This document shows, piece by piece, positions 33,205-42,541 of a stretch of 64,000 nucleotides of DNA (positions are counted from its first letter, which is position 1; every line of letters starts with the position of its first letter). The position numbers and the translations under genes are program-made. Source of the stretch: Nibrella saemangeumensis (GTDB lineage Bacteria; Bacteroidota; Bacteroidia; Cytophagales; Spirosomataceae); assembly GCF_039541915.1 (NCBI RefSeq), contig NZ_BAABHD010000075.1, positions 1 through 64,000 on the forward strand, given 5' to 3'. The notes beneath the pieces were generated by a model. The model made no database searches. It saw only the letters and a list, made by a program, of their open reading frames with translations, and was not told the origin of the DNA.

Positions 33205-33226
33205 ATGACTGAATAATTGAATGATT
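33203..33226 (+). repeat. Eight-base periodic repeat GAATNANT
   Basis: GAATGACT-GAATAATT-GAATGATT, three units followed by GACT. It spans the isochorismatase stop codon and the PAP2 start codon (33221). Confidence 0.5.
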
Positions 33227-33874
33227 GACTTATTTCGTAAGAACCGCGCTTTTTTTCTGACTTATTTGGTGGCGCTGGTGGGGGTAGGCATACTCCAACT
33301 CATTTACACGAAGGAAGAACTCATCCGGTGGGTAAATTCCTACAACGCACCCTGGGCAGACGTGTTCTTCGACAATGCAACCTACCTCGGCGACGGAGCG
33401 TTTTCGTTCATCATCATTGCGATCCTATTCATCCGGTCGAAGTGGATGGGTATTCTGGCCAGTGGAAGCTTTGCTATTTCAGGGTTACTATCAATCTTTC
33501 TGAAACGAGTAGTATTTCCGCATAATCTGCGACCGTTGAAATACTTTGAACATTCGGATTGGGAGTACCACGTTCTTAAGGGACTTGACATCCACAGCTA
33601 CAATAGCTTTCCCTCAGGGCACACCATCACCGCATTCGCCGTTTTCAGTCTGCTGGCCATGCTCGACGAGCGGAAAGGCCGGGGTTGGGCGTTGGCGCTG
33701 TTAGCTATACTCGTAGGCTATTCCCGTGTTTACCTGTTTCAGCATTTTGTAGAAGATGTGTATGCGGGCTCTATTGTGGGAACACTGTCTACGCTCCTGG
33801 TATTCTACTATTTTAACTTATGGCGCGAACGTCGCCGGCTTAAAGAGCGAACCGAGAGTATGGGCGATTTATAA
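33221..33874 (+). CDS. PAP2-family membrane phosphatase
   Basis: 217 residues with about five hydrophobic segments. The three PAP2 motifs are in order: KRVVFPHNLRP, the central PSGH in SFPSGHTITAF, and SRVYLFQHFVEDVY. It is probably an undecaprenyl-pyrophosphate or lipid phosphate phosphatase in the inner membrane. Its start lies within a short periodic repeat 17 bp after the preceding gene. Confidence 0.9.
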   Translation: MIDLFRKNRAFFLTYLVALVGVGILQLIYTKEELIRWVNSYNAPWADVFFDNATYLGDGAFSFIIIAILFIRSKWMGILASGSFAISGLLSIFLKRVVFPHNLRPLKYFEHSDWEYHVLKGLDIHSYNSFPSGHTITAFAVFSLLAMLDERKGRGWALALLAILVGYSRVYLFQHFVEDVYAGSIVGTLSTLLVFYYFNLWRERRRLKERTESMGDL

Positions 33875-33884
33875 GAAGCGGGCT

Positions 33885-35546
33885 CTATCGGAATACTCTT
33901 CGGCGGAAAAAGACAAAGCCATTTTCTTCGCTGATTAACTCCAGATTTGGATTATAGCGGTAATCATCCGCTGATGTTATCTTTGTAATCAGAAACGTCG
34001 GCTTATCTACTGGGCCGTTCAGCAGGTAGTTCTCGTCGCGGGTTTTGGGGTTTACCGGGGGCTTTTTCCGGAAGTAAAAGAGCTGGGCGTAGCTTTTATA
34101 GCCAATCGGTTCCACGTAAACATCCTGGTCCTGCTTAGCCTGGTAAAAGTCGATGACGGTGCCCTGGGTATACTGCTCTATTTTTGGCACCACCTGCGCC
34201 AGATAGAAAAGTAAACAGATGGCGGTAGTCAGGTAAAGACCGGTTACGGCCCGGAAGCCGGCTCGTGGCACCCGCACAATCCACCAGATAATGGCGATGC
34301 CGTACAGTAGCCCAATCAGCCACTCCCAGCCTGCCCAATCTACAGGGGCCTGAAGATTCGCTACGGCAAAAGGGTCCTTAATATACGGGGTAAGTGCAGC
34401 GGCATTCATGCCGACCAGCGGCACGGCCGCCAGCAATAAGCCCCAGATGCTACCGATAAAGATAAGGCCAATAGTCGTCCAGCGGTTCCAGCTAACCCTG
34501 CCGGTCAGGTACTGATGCAGATGATATGCCGCCAGATACGATACCGGGAACCACGCCATGGACGAGTAGTGGACAATCTTTGTCCGGACGATAGAGAACA
34601 GAATCATCACGACCCAGAAGAGAATCACCATCCACTGCCGAAACATTTCGCCATTCACCGGTTTATCAGTATCTGAAGCGGGAGCGGCTTTCCAGGCTTT
34701 AAGGTAGCGAATGGCCAGTACTGAAATAGGAAAGCAGCCCAGCAGCACCACCACAAAGTGATAAAAGAATGGCTGCGCGTGACCGGCGTCTGGTGTGACA
34801 AACAGGCGAATCTGGTAATCGATAAACTCCTGAAAGAACCACCACCCGTTCTGAGCCAGCTCCAGTCCAAACCAGAGGGATGCTACCACCAGCGCACAAC
34901 CCAGCAACAGCAGGATATTGCGGAAACTCAGGACAGGACGGAAGCGCTGAAGCCCCCAATAAATCAGGAAGGTCAGCGCCGGCAGCAGTCCGCCGACCGG
35001 TCCTTTGGTCAGCACGGCTAGTCCAATGAATAGTCCCGACAGGGCTGAATAGCGAGTGGCGCGGGATGTACCATATACCGAAACGGCGTTGACCAGATAC
35101 CAGACACCCATGAAAATAAAGAAGTTGAAAGTCGGGTCGATAATGCCGGATTTGAAATAGAGGTGGGGCGTAAAGGAGCCCAGATACCCAAGTGCCCAAA
35201 GCAACCCAAACTGTGGATTGTAAAGCCGACGGCCGATGAGGTAAAGGATTACTAAGGTAATAATGCCAATAATTGCATTGGGAAACCGGGCGGCAAACTC
35301 GCCGATGCCGAAGACTTTCATGGCGGTAGCCTGCATCCAGAAGAACAGGGGTGGCTTTTCCCAGAACGGCTCAAAGTTAATTTGAACCCGCGTGAAGTTA
35401 CCGGTCACCAGCATCTCCCGCGCCGATTCGGCGAAATTGATTTCGTCCCAGTCGAACAGGTGTACCCGTCCCAGAAAGGGTATGTAGAACAGAATGCCAA
35501 GAAACAGCAAGACAAGCGGATAGAACCGGGGTGGAATTTTAAGCAT
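33885..35546 (-). CDS. Glycosyltransferase family 39 (ArnT/PMT-like) membrane protein
   Basis: 553 residues, about 11-12 membrane segments. The acidic DWDEINFAESAREM motif in the first periplasmic loop is the polyprenyl-sugar-binding/catalytic region of ArnT/PMT_2 enzymes, and FWEKPPLFFWMQA follows as usual. It transfers a sugar from a polyprenyl carrier to lipid A or protein; the acceptor is unknown. The C-terminal periplasmic part is about 100 residues. A consensus -7 element TACCTTTG lies 35 bp upstream. Confidence 0.88.
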   Translation of the reverse strand: MLKIPPRFYPLVLLFLGILFYIPFLGRVHLFDWDEINFAESAREMLVTGNFTRVQINFEPFWEKPPLFFWMQATAMKVFGIGEFAARFPNAIIGIITLVILYLIGRRLYNPQFGLLWALGYLGSFTPHLYFKSGIIDPTFNFFIFMGVWYLVNAVSVYGTSRATRYSALSGLFIGLAVLTKGPVGGLLPALTFLIYWGLQRFRPVLSFRNILLLLGCALVVASLWFGLELAQNGWWFFQEFIDYQIRLFVTPDAGHAQPFFYHFVVVLLGCFPISVLAIRYLKAWKAAPASDTDKPVNGEMFRQWMVILFWVVMILFSIVRTKIVHYSSMAWFPVSYLAAYHLHQYLTGRVSWNRWTTIGLIFIGSIWGLLLAAVPLVGMNAAALTPYIKDPFAVANLQAPVDWAGWEWLIGLLYGIAIIWWIVRVPRAGFRAVTGLYLTTAICLLFYLAQVVPKIEQYTQGTVIDFYQAKQDQDVYVEPIGYKSYAQLFYFRKKPPVNPKTRDENYLLNGPVDKPTFLITKITSADDYRYNPNLELISEENGFVFFRRRVFR

Positions 35547-35580
35547 GAATCAGCGGGTGCCCGGTGGTACAGGCATGGTG

Positions 35581-35588
35581 CAAAGGTA
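35581..35588 (-). promoter_or_regulatory. -7 element TACCTTTG of the GT39 gene
   Basis: A consensus TAnnTTTG on the minus strand between the upstream TrpD2-like gene end (35608) and the GT39 start (35546). Confidence 0.55.
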
Positions 35589-35607
35589 ACAAAACCGGGT
35601 GTGTTCT

Positions 35608-36894
35608 TTACTTAAGCTGACTGGCAATCCACTCCATACCCCGGTCGAGCATCAGACACGCTAATCGGACGCGGTTGTCAAAATCAGCGTTCCCCGTCTC
35701 TTTGGTCTTCAGGTACTGCCGCACCAGCCGGACATTATCCGTTACCTGAAGCGGAGCTACGTCCTCATCGGTCTCGGTCCGATAGGGATTAAACACCGGA
35801 AGACTGGCGTCGAAATGCTGGAAGAAGAGGTGATTGCTCTCCGTTCGTACGGCACACAGAATACCACTGGCGCGGGAGATAGAGGGTGCCAGACTGCCTT
35901 CCAGTCCCCGCTTCATCACCACCACCGCGTCAAAACCCGCCATCAGCGCCAGTTCCGCCATTTTCATCTGGTACGTGATATGAAATACGGAGGTGACGAG
36001 CACACGGGCCCGGCAGGGGTTCAGGACTTTTTCGAGGGTGGCGAGAAACGGTCGTTTAATCATGGCGCGTCGGCGGTCGACCCAGCGGTCGAGGGCGGGG
36101 GAGAGGGCTTTCTGGTCGAGTATCCAGCCGAACGGCTCTTCGGGGGTGTGGAGTTCGTGGTTGCTCTGGAGCATCGGACACCCCAGGTACAGGTACAGGT
36201 CGTGGGCGTTTACACCATACTTAGGTCCGGCGGTGCGACCCACCGAGGATATCACACCATAGCCTCGCTTTTGCAGGTGATTGGCCAGCAGTGGGGTAAT
36301 CAGGTACGAATGCTCAACGCCATCGAACGGCTCGGCCAGTTGAATGATGGTCTGATTAATAGTAGCCGGCTGTTGAAAACCGGGGGTGATGGTCTCCATC
36401 GCGGCATCATACAGCCCCTTGTATTCATCATTGGTTTCGTGACGAACCCGCAGGATGCTGGCCGCCATGGCCCGAAACGTCTCGCAGGAGGCATCCGGCC
36501 CTTGCTCATCGGAGAACAGGTAAGTACCCAACTGGTGGGCCTCGCTGGTGCGGAGGGTATGCCCGCGCAATAGTTTGGTGCCGATAGGCAGTAGGCGGGT
36601 CGGCAGTTCGGGGCAGAGCTTGTTAATCAGGAACGTAGGGTGTGAGAAAGCACCCCGGCCGAAAATCGTTTCGAGTTGCCGTTCCTCGTCGGTGGGGCCT
36701 TTCGTAATGAGTGCACCAATAAACGCGCCTTTTTGCAGCGGGTCGGTCTCAGGGGACAACAGGGCCTGTCTGCACTCCTGGAGTAAGTCAGTGGGTAACG
36801 GTTTACTACCGTGTTTGCCGATACCGATGTATTGGATGCCGCGCCCAAGTACAGTCGCTGTCGGTTCGGTCAGTACGCTGTTTAACGGTTGCAT
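35608..36894 (-). CDS. TrpD2/YbiB-like glycosyltransferase family 3 protein
   Basis: 428 residues with the anthranilate-phosphoribosyltransferase fold: a helical N-domain (ALLSPETDPLQKGAFIGALI) and an alpha/beta domain. The PRPP loop GTGGD is replaced by SVGRTAGPKYGVNAHD, so ordinary TrpD activity is unlikely. E. coli YbiB (TrpD2) binds nucleic acid non-specifically. The real trpD is in the operon at 2562. The protein is longer than YbiB (320) owing to a C-terminal extension. The function is unproven. Confidence 0.7.
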   Translation of the reverse strand: MQPLNSVLTEPTATVLGRGIQYIGIGKHGSKPLPTDLLQECRQALLSPETDPLQKGAFIGALITKGPTDEERQLETIFGRGAFSHPTFLINKLCPELPTRLLPIGTKLLRGHTLRTSEAHQLGTYLFSDEQGPDASCETFRAMAASILRVRHETNDEYKGLYDAAMETITPGFQQPATINQTIIQLAEPFDGVEHSYLITPLLANHLQKRGYGVISSVGRTAGPKYGVNAHDLYLYLGCPMLQSNHELHTPEEPFGWILDQKALSPALDRWVDRRRAMIKRPFLATLEKVLNPCRARVLVTSVFHITYQMKMAELALMAGFDAVVVMKRGLEGSLAPSISRASGILCAVRTESNHLFFQHFDASLPVFNPYRTETDEDVAPLQVTDNVRLVRQYLKTKETGNADFDNRVRLACLMLDRGMEWIASQLK

Positions 36895-37064
36895 AAGCAG
36901 TGGGAAGAGCCGTTAACGTTTTGACAAGATCTATCAAAGTTGTAAGGAAAATTTCCGGAAACCTACTCGAAGGCGTTAGAATTTCTTTAGAAGCCAAATA
37001 AAATTTTATAGTAGCACGATAGCACAAAAATTTATGATTTAACGTTTAAACAAAAAGGTGCCAT

Positions 37065-38003
37065 TTAGCTACGGAAGTATAGTTGCAGGAAGGCGGCCAG
37101 TTCCATCAACCAGGCCACGCCGAGGTGAATGAGTACCCCGCCCCAGATGCTTCGACTGTACAAGGCAAAGACGCCTAACAGATACCCACCAACCAGGGAA
37201 GAGATGGTTTCGCCCAGCGGTTTGCCGAAGTGAATACTGGCATATACTACAATCATCGACAGTACGGTACCGGGGCCTAACAACCGGCTTAGCCCAATAA
37301 CCAGAAAGCCCCGAAACATTAGTTCGGTCGGTATAAAGTCCCAACCGTAGGCGAGTTCAAAAATGAGCGCCGTTACCCACTCCGGTACGCCGAAAAACTC
37401 GTTGGCATTGGTGTCTTTATAGCTCGGGTAGAAGCTTAAGAAATCGGGCTGAAACGAGGCCCAGGTTATCAGCGGCACCATTATCAGCAGCAGACCGGCG
37501 TACATTTGCAGCCCCGCCCGCTTGGGACGTATTCCATAAAAGCCGGTATGCTCGCGATCCCACAAGCGGTAGTACAGGTACAGCGGCAAAGCCACGGTAA
37601 TTACAGAATGCAGGTTGCTGAGGCAGCGATAGGCAAACGTGTAAATCTCTCCATCGAACAGTTGCTCACTCCAGGACACATAGCCGTAGAAACCGGCGTA
37701 GTACGAGTAGACGGTCAGCCCAAACAGGGTATGTATCCAGAATCGTCGCTGGCGGAGCACATCCTGTTGCCGATGGAAGTACGTCCATATCAGCACACCT
37801 CCGTAATAAGCGACCGAATACAGGCAGAAATACAAGAGCGGGCGCATATAGCTGCCCCGGTAGTTGTCGATGATGCTGTTTTCGAGGTCCAGCCAGTAGT
37901 TGATGGCTATCAGTATAGCGGCATACAGGGCCGTGGTCAGGTAGAGGTCAGTCCGGAAATCAGCTTGTAGGTGGGTGCGCAGGTAGCGCCAGAGCGTACG
38001 CAT
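37065..38003 (-). CDS. CPBP-family intramembrane protease
   Basis: 312 residues with about eight hydrophobic segments. In the C-terminal half, TELMFRGFLVIGL corresponds to the EExxxR motif (here Thr-Glu, so the first Glu is replaced), VYASIHFGKP to FxxxH, and HLGVAWLME to the last motif. It is probably an Abi/CPBP glutamic protease of the membrane or a catalytically altered relative. The 170-bp gap before the TrpD2-like gene end (36895-37064) shows nothing firm. Confidence 0.8.
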   Translation of the reverse strand: MRTLWRYLRTHLQADFRTDLYLTTALYAAILIAINYWLDLENSIIDNYRGSYMRPLLYFCLYSVAYYGGVLIWTYFHRQQDVLRQRRFWIHTLFGLTVYSYYAGFYGYVSWSEQLFDGEIYTFAYRCLSNLHSVITVALPLYLYYRLWDREHTGFYGIRPKRAGLQMYAGLLLIMVPLITWASFQPDFLSFYPSYKDTNANEFFGVPEWVTALIFELAYGWDFIPTELMFRGFLVIGLSRLLGPGTVLSMIVVYASIHFGKPLGETISSLVGGYLLGVFALYSRSIWGGVLIHLGVAWLMELAAFLQLYFRS

Positions 38004-38054
38004 AGTATTCGCAAAATAAAGCTATTTTCGGAGCGAATCTATGACAAAACGAAC

Positions 38055-38813
38055 ATGGCTGATTTTAATAAACAGGTAGCGCTTGTCACCGGAGCGGCAT
38101 CGGGTATTGGCCGGGCCACGGCACTCGCCTTTGCCCGGCAGGGGGCCGAGGTGATAGTCTCCGACGTTAATGCCGAAGGTGGACAGGAAACCGTCGCTCT
38201 GATACAGGAAGCCGGTGGTAAAGCAACATTCATCCCCTGCAACGTCGCCGATCCCGATGAAGTGGAGGCCCTCATCCGGCAGACGGTGGAGACTTACGGC
38301 CGGCTCGATATTGGTATCAACAACGCTGGCATTGGCGGAACCTTCGCAAAGTTTATTGACCAAACACTGGACGATTGGAACCGGATGCTGGCCGTAAACC
38401 TGAGTGGTGTTTTTTACTGCATGCAGGCTGAAATACGGCAGATGTTGGCGCAGGGTGGGGGCAAAATTGTCAATATCTCGTCGATTGCCGGGGTGCGGGG
38501 TATGCCGAATGGGGCACCCTATAGTGCCGCCAAGCACGGCGTATTAGGTCTGACTAAAACAGCCGCGCTGGAATATGTTCGGCAGAATATTCGGGTCAAC
38601 GCCGTTTGTCCGGTATATACCCATTCGGGTATGGTGCATGAGTTAATGAATATGGCACCGGGAATGGAAGAACGGATGCGCCGGGTTATTCCAATTGGGC
38701 GATTTGGGCAGCCTGAAGAAATTGCGCAGGCCATTCTGTGGCTGTGTTCCGACGAAAATGCCTTTTGTACCGGTCAGGCTATTCAGATGGACGGTGGGCT
38801 TACGGCGGGATAA
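38055..38813 (+). CDS. Short-chain dehydrogenase/reductase
   Basis: 252 residues from ATG38055; an upstream open frame runs back into the CPBP gene but is not coding. Classical SDR: TGAASGIGRA cofactor loop, Asp after beta-2 (VIVSDVNAEGG, suggesting NAD(H) preference), NNAG, the Ser in VNISSIAG, YSAAKHG, and the C-terminal TGQAIQMDGGLTAG. The substrate is unknown. It begins a plus-strand region with acyl-CoA dehydrogenases, separated by a deacetylase on the minus strand. Confidence 0.92.
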   Translation: MADFNKQVALVTGAASGIGRATALAFARQGAEVIVSDVNAEGGQETVALIQEAGGKATFIPCNVADPDEVEALIRQTVETYGRLDIGINNAGIGGTFAKFIDQTLDDWNRMLAVNLSGVFYCMQAEIRQMLAQGGGKIVNISSIAGVRGMPNGAPYSAAKHGVLGLTKTAALEYVRQNIRVNAVCPVYTHSGMVHELMNMAPGMEERMRRVIPIGRFGQPEEIAQAILWLCSDENAFCTGQAIQMDGGLTAG

Positions 38814-38816
38814 GCG

Positions 38817-39749
38817 TCAGGGATTCCTTTGCACCAACTCATTGATGGTGGCAGGCACCTCCGGTTCACCTTTAAAGAAAGCGCCTTGCTTGCCCTGGGT
38901 CAGCGCCCAGCGGTGCAGCCAGGAAATGCCACCTTTGCCCACATAGCGGTCTGCCGACTGGTAGGCGGGGTCTTTTAGCGCTTCGTCCAGCGAGACAAAC
39001 GAATAGCCTTTCCTGTGTAAGGCGGTCAGTAATTGCCCAAGGTAATCGGCGTTAATAGCGTTGGCGTGTAAGAGTAGCGTTTGTGGTATCTGCCGGCCAA
39101 ACAGCGAATCAGACTGCGCTTCGTAGTAGTCTATGTAGCTGGTCATGTAGGCGATGTATTGCCGACCCACCTCAGCCGCCAGCGTTTTACCGTCCTGTAG
39201 TAAGGCATTATCGTAAGCGCGGGAAAACAAATAGTCGGAATTATCGACGGTAACGGGTGCTTCACGGTAGCCGCGCTGGGTCAGTAACTGCTCAATGGAG
39301 TCTTTCTTCGCCTGAGTTGGACCTTTGCGGAGAAACGGATGCCGGAAGTACCGAAACGATTTACCTCGTCTTTCAACCAGGTCTTTCGTCAGTTGCTCAC
39401 CTTTGATAACATCTTCGGCGTATTCGGCGGATGAAATCTGGTTGATGTCCTTATGCGCGTAGGTGTGGTTTCCCAGCTCCACACCGGCATCGAGCCATTT
39501 GGTTAGGAGCGCCAACTGGCTTTTGTCAGGCTGACCATCGGAATAAAGTAACCGCCCAATCACAAAGCCGATAGCCGGCGCTTTGTGGTCTTTCAGATGC
39601 TTCAGCAGGCGGTGGGTCATCTGGACTTTCTGTTCCGATGTACGGTAATAGTTGGAAACCGTCGGCAGGTCGTCAATGGTTATGGCAATTTTCTTCTGAG
39701 CTTGCACACAACCGGAAACCAGGAGAAGGGCAATGAGGAGAAAGCGCAT
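38817..39749 (-). CDS. Polysaccharide deacetylase (NodB-homology), secreted
   Basis: 310 residues. The N-terminal signal MRFLLIALLLVSGCVQAQ could be a lipoprotein signal (Cys14) or be cleaved after AQA. The NodB domain has TIDDLP (motif 1), ELGNHTYAHKD with the zinc-binding His pair (motif 2) and FRHPFLRKG (motif 3). It probably removes N-acetyl groups from a peptidoglycan- or chitin-like glycan. It is convergent with the SDR gene, only three bases apart. Confidence 0.88.
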   Translation of the reverse strand: MRFLLIALLLVSGCVQAQKKIAITIDDLPTVSNYYRTSEQKVQMTHRLLKHLKDHKAPAIGFVIGRLLYSDGQPDKSQLALLTKWLDAGVELGNHTYAHKDINQISSAEYAEDVIKGEQLTKDLVERRGKSFRYFRHPFLRKGPTQAKKDSIEQLLTQRGYREAPVTVDNSDYLFSRAYDNALLQDGKTLAAEVGRQYIAYMTSYIDYYEAQSDSLFGRQIPQTLLLHANAINADYLGQLLTALHRKGYSFVSLDEALKDPAYQSADRYVGKGGISWLHRWALTQGKQGAFFKGEPEVPATINELVQRNP

Positions 39750-39808
39750 GTTTATGCAATGTTTATTATACGTTAAAAGTACCTAAGCGAAACGGATATA
39801 TTATTACG

Positions 39809-41602
39809 ATGGCTAACCATTTTTATTCCAAACGTGACCTCACCTTTCACCTGTACGAAGTGCTGAATGCGGAGCAGTTAACTCGCTTACCCTATTTTCA
39901 GGACCATAACCGGGAGTCTTTTGAGATGGTGCTGGACGCGGCCGGTCAAATAGCTGAGTCGATGTTGAAGCCGCTGCTGACGGAGATGGACCGGAAAGAA
40001 CCGCAGTTGGTCGACGGCAAAATTCGAGTCCATTCGGGTATAAGGCCAATCATCCGGCGGTTTGGCGACGATGGGTGGATTAACGCGCCGTTCTCGTACG
40101 AAGAAGGTGGTCAGCAATTCCCGGCTACTATCATGAATGCCGCTACCTTTATTTTCGGGGCAGCTAACTACTCATCCAGCGTATTTCCGTTTCTGACTAC
40201 CGGAGCTGCCAACCTACTGCGTAGCTTCGGTTCTCCGGAGCTCATTGAGACCTTCACCCCAAATATGTACGCCGGACGCTGGCAGGGAACCATGGCCCTG
40301 ACGGAACCCGACGCCGGCAGTTCGCTCTCCGACATTACCACCACCGCCGAAGCAACCGACCAACCGGGTGTTTACAAAATTCGTGGGCAAAAGATTTACA
40401 TATCCGCCGGTGACCATGATGCCTGTGAGAACATAGTTCATCTGATGCTGGCTAAAATCAAGAGCGGTCCTTTGGGCGCTAAGGGTATATCCCTGTTTGC
40501 CGTACCGCAGAAGCGCCCGGAGAATGGTCATCTACTCGATAACGATGTCTTAACGGCGGGCGTTTATCACAAAATGGGTTACAAGGGCGCACCCATTGCC
40601 CACCTGATGGTTGGCTCCAACGATGGCTGTATTGGGTATCTGGTCGGTGAGCCGCACAAGGGGCTCAGTTATATGTTCCAGATGATGAACGAAGCCCGCA
40701 TTGGCGTAGGGATGAACGCGGTATCCATAGGCACCGCAGCGTACTACGCATCACTGGAGTACGCCCGAGAACGTCCGCAGGGCCGACCTATCGCAGAGAA
40801 AGACCCTAGTAGACCCCAGGTGCCCATTATCCGCCATGCCGATGTCAAGCGGATGCTGCTGTTCCAGAAAGCGGTTTTGGAAGGCTCCCTGGGATTATTG
40901 TTGCAGTGCAGCTACTATGCCGATTTGGTACATGCCGCCGAGGGAGACGAGAAAGAAAAGGCGGCTCTGTTGCTGGATTTGCTAACCCCCATCGCCAAAT
41001 CGTACCCTTCCGAGATGGGCTGTCTGACTACCAGTGCGTCTGTGCAGATTCTGGGTGGTGCGGGATATACGACTGACTTTCCGGTGGAGCAGTTCTACCG
41101 CGAAGCCCGGATTCACCCCATCCACGAAGGAACAACCGGAATCCACGGCCTTGATTTGCTGGGCCGGAAGGTAATAATGCACAACGGCAAAGCCGTGACG
41201 CTTCTGCTGGCCGAAATCCAAACCGATATGGCTGCGGCACAAGTATCTCCAGAAGGCGAAGCGCTAAGCAACCAGCTTGGAGCGGCTCTGGTTGTGCTGG
41301 ACAAGGTGACCCGGCACCTGCTCAGCCTGGCCCCATCTGATACGGAAGCTTTTTTGGCTGATGCTACCCTTTATCTCGAACTATTCGGCCATGTTGTCAT
41401 TGCGTGGCAGTGGCTCCGACAGACTACAGTCGCGCGACAGGCGATAGCGAATGTTCATGACGATGACCAAAATTTTTATCAGGGAAAACTGATGGCCGCC
41501 CGTTACTTTTATGAATACGAATTAGTGAAAATCCACGCGCTCTCCCGGCGGCTAATCTCCGCCGACCGGGTAACGATTGAGATGCAAAATGAATGGTTCT
41601 AG
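39809..41602 (+). CDS. Acyl-CoA dehydrogenase, DmdC/long type
   Basis: 597 residues, the long form of the family with an extra C-terminal domain. MALTEPDAGSSLSDI and KIYISAGDHD belong to the flavin-binding core, and ILGGAGYTTDFPVEQFYREAR with HEGTTGIHGLDLLGRK is the long-type signature shared with 3-methylmercaptopropionyl-CoA dehydrogenases. The true substrate is probably an ordinary or branched acyl-CoA, since nothing else points to DMSP use. The stop codon is one base before the proposed EamA start. Confidence 0.87.
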   Translation: MANHFYSKRDLTFHLYEVLNAEQLTRLPYFQDHNRESFEMVLDAAGQIAESMLKPLLTEMDRKEPQLVDGKIRVHSGIRPIIRRFGDDGWINAPFSYEEGGQQFPATIMNAATFIFGAANYSSSVFPFLTTGAANLLRSFGSPELIETFTPNMYAGRWQGTMALTEPDAGSSLSDITTTAEATDQPGVYKIRGQKIYISAGDHDACENIVHLMLAKIKSGPLGAKGISLFAVPQKRPENGHLLDNDVLTAGVYHKMGYKGAPIAHLMVGSNDGCIGYLVGEPHKGLSYMFQMMNEARIGVGMNAVSIGTAAYYASLEYARERPQGRPIAEKDPSRPQVPIIRHADVKRMLLFQKAVLEGSLGLLLQCSYYADLVHAAEGDEKEKAALLLDLLTPIAKSYPSEMGCLTTSASVQILGGAGYTTDFPVEQFYREARIHPIHEGTTGIHGLDLLGRKVIMHNGKAVTLLLAEIQTDMAAAQVSPEGEALSNQLGAALVVLDKVTRHLLSLAPSDTEAFLADATLYLELFGHVVIAWQWLRQTTVARQAIANVHDDDQNFYQGKLMAARYFYEYELVKIHALSRRLISADRVTIEMQNEWF

Positions 41603-41603
41603 T

Positions 41604-42497
41604 ATGCTGTTAACTATCCTCACCCTCACATCCCTCGCCATCATCGTTCGGATTGTATCGAATCCGCTGTCAAACGTCTTCCAGAAGCAGCTGACGCAAC
41701 GCTCGGCAGAGCCCCTGTTTATCACTTCGGCCACATACGGCTTTTTGAGCTTACTATGCCTGTTCTTCTGGCGAGAGATTGATTTTGCCACGCTGCCGAC
41801 GTCCTTCTGGTGGAATGCCGTTATAATTAGCCTGCTGGCGGTGCTCGGAAATGTCTTTCTGGTGAAAGCCTTAAAAACGGGTGACCTGTCAATTTTGGGT
41901 CCTGTTAACGCGTACAAGTCGGTAGTCAGTATTGTCTTTGGTATGGTGCTGCTCAATGAAGTACCCAGTTGGGCCGGTATGCTGGGTGTGGCGCTGATTG
42001 TGGTAGGAAGCTACTTTGTGCTGGGTTCGGGTCGGCGGGGGCAGGGATTTAGCTGGGCGTTGCTGAAACAATCGGCGATTCAGTTGCGGCTGGCAGCCCT
42101 GGTTTGTTCGGCCATTGAAGCGGTTTTTATCAAAAAAGCCATGCTGCTATCATCGCCCGTAACTGTGTTTGTCTTCTGGTGCGTGCTGGGATTTATTATG
42201 ACTCTGCTCTGGATTGTGTTGGCCCTGCGCGAAAACTGGAAAGAGCAGGTCGGGCTGCTGTTTTCGCAGAAAATCACGTATTTGGCTCTGTTTCTGTCGG
42301 TGGGGCTGATGCAGTTTTCGACGAATGTGGCCTTTGGCGGTACACAGGTGGGCTATGCCTTAGCCTTATTCCAGACGTCGGCGCTGCTGAGTGTCGTGTT
42401 TGGTTATCAATTTTTTAAGGAACGGGATATTGTGCAGAAACTCGTCGGGGCCGCTATAATGGTAACCGGGGCAGTGTTGATAGTGGTGTTTAAGTAA
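41604..42497 (+). CDS. EamA/DMT-family transporter
   Basis: 297 residues from ATG41604 (ATG41589, overlapping the upstream gene, is an alternative). It has about ten hydrophobic helices in two repeated halves, as in drug/metabolite transporters. The segment LKTGDLSILGPVNAYKSVVS ends the first half and FGGTQVGYALALFQTSALLS the second. The substrate is unknown. It may be cotranscribed with the flanking acyl-CoA dehydrogenase genes. Confidence 0.85.
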   Translation: MLLTILTLTSLAIIVRIVSNPLSNVFQKQLTQRSAEPLFITSATYGFLSLLCLFFWREIDFATLPTSFWWNAVIISLLAVLGNVFLVKALKTGDLSILGPVNAYKSVVSIVFGMVLLNEVPSWAGMLGVALIVVGSYFVLGSGRRGQGFSWALLKQSAIQLRLAALVCSAIEAVFIKKAMLLSSPVTVFVFWCVLGFIMTLLWIVLALRENWKEQVGLLFSQKITYLALFLSVGLMQFSTNVAFGGTQVGYALALFQTSALLSVVFGYQFFKERDIVQKLVGAAIMVTGAVLIVVFK

Positions 42498-42541
42498 ACT
42501 AACTTGTCGCCTGTATCTGCTTCATCGGCAGGTAACCCAAC

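Noticed and set aside
10243..37055. Shared 14-mer TTTAACGTTTAAAC near 10243 (minus) and 37041 (plus)
   Set aside because: It contains the simple palindrome GTTTAAAC in A/T-rich gaps. Two occurrences at different distances from genes are not enough to claim an operator.
37065..38003. Abortive-infection defence gene
   Set aside because: The CPBP family carries the Abi name historically, but no phage-defence partner genes are nearby and most members have other roles.
39809..41602. DMSP demethylation pathway (DmdC) based on family name
   Set aside because: No DmdA, DmdB or DmdD genes are near. The name reflects the subfamily only.
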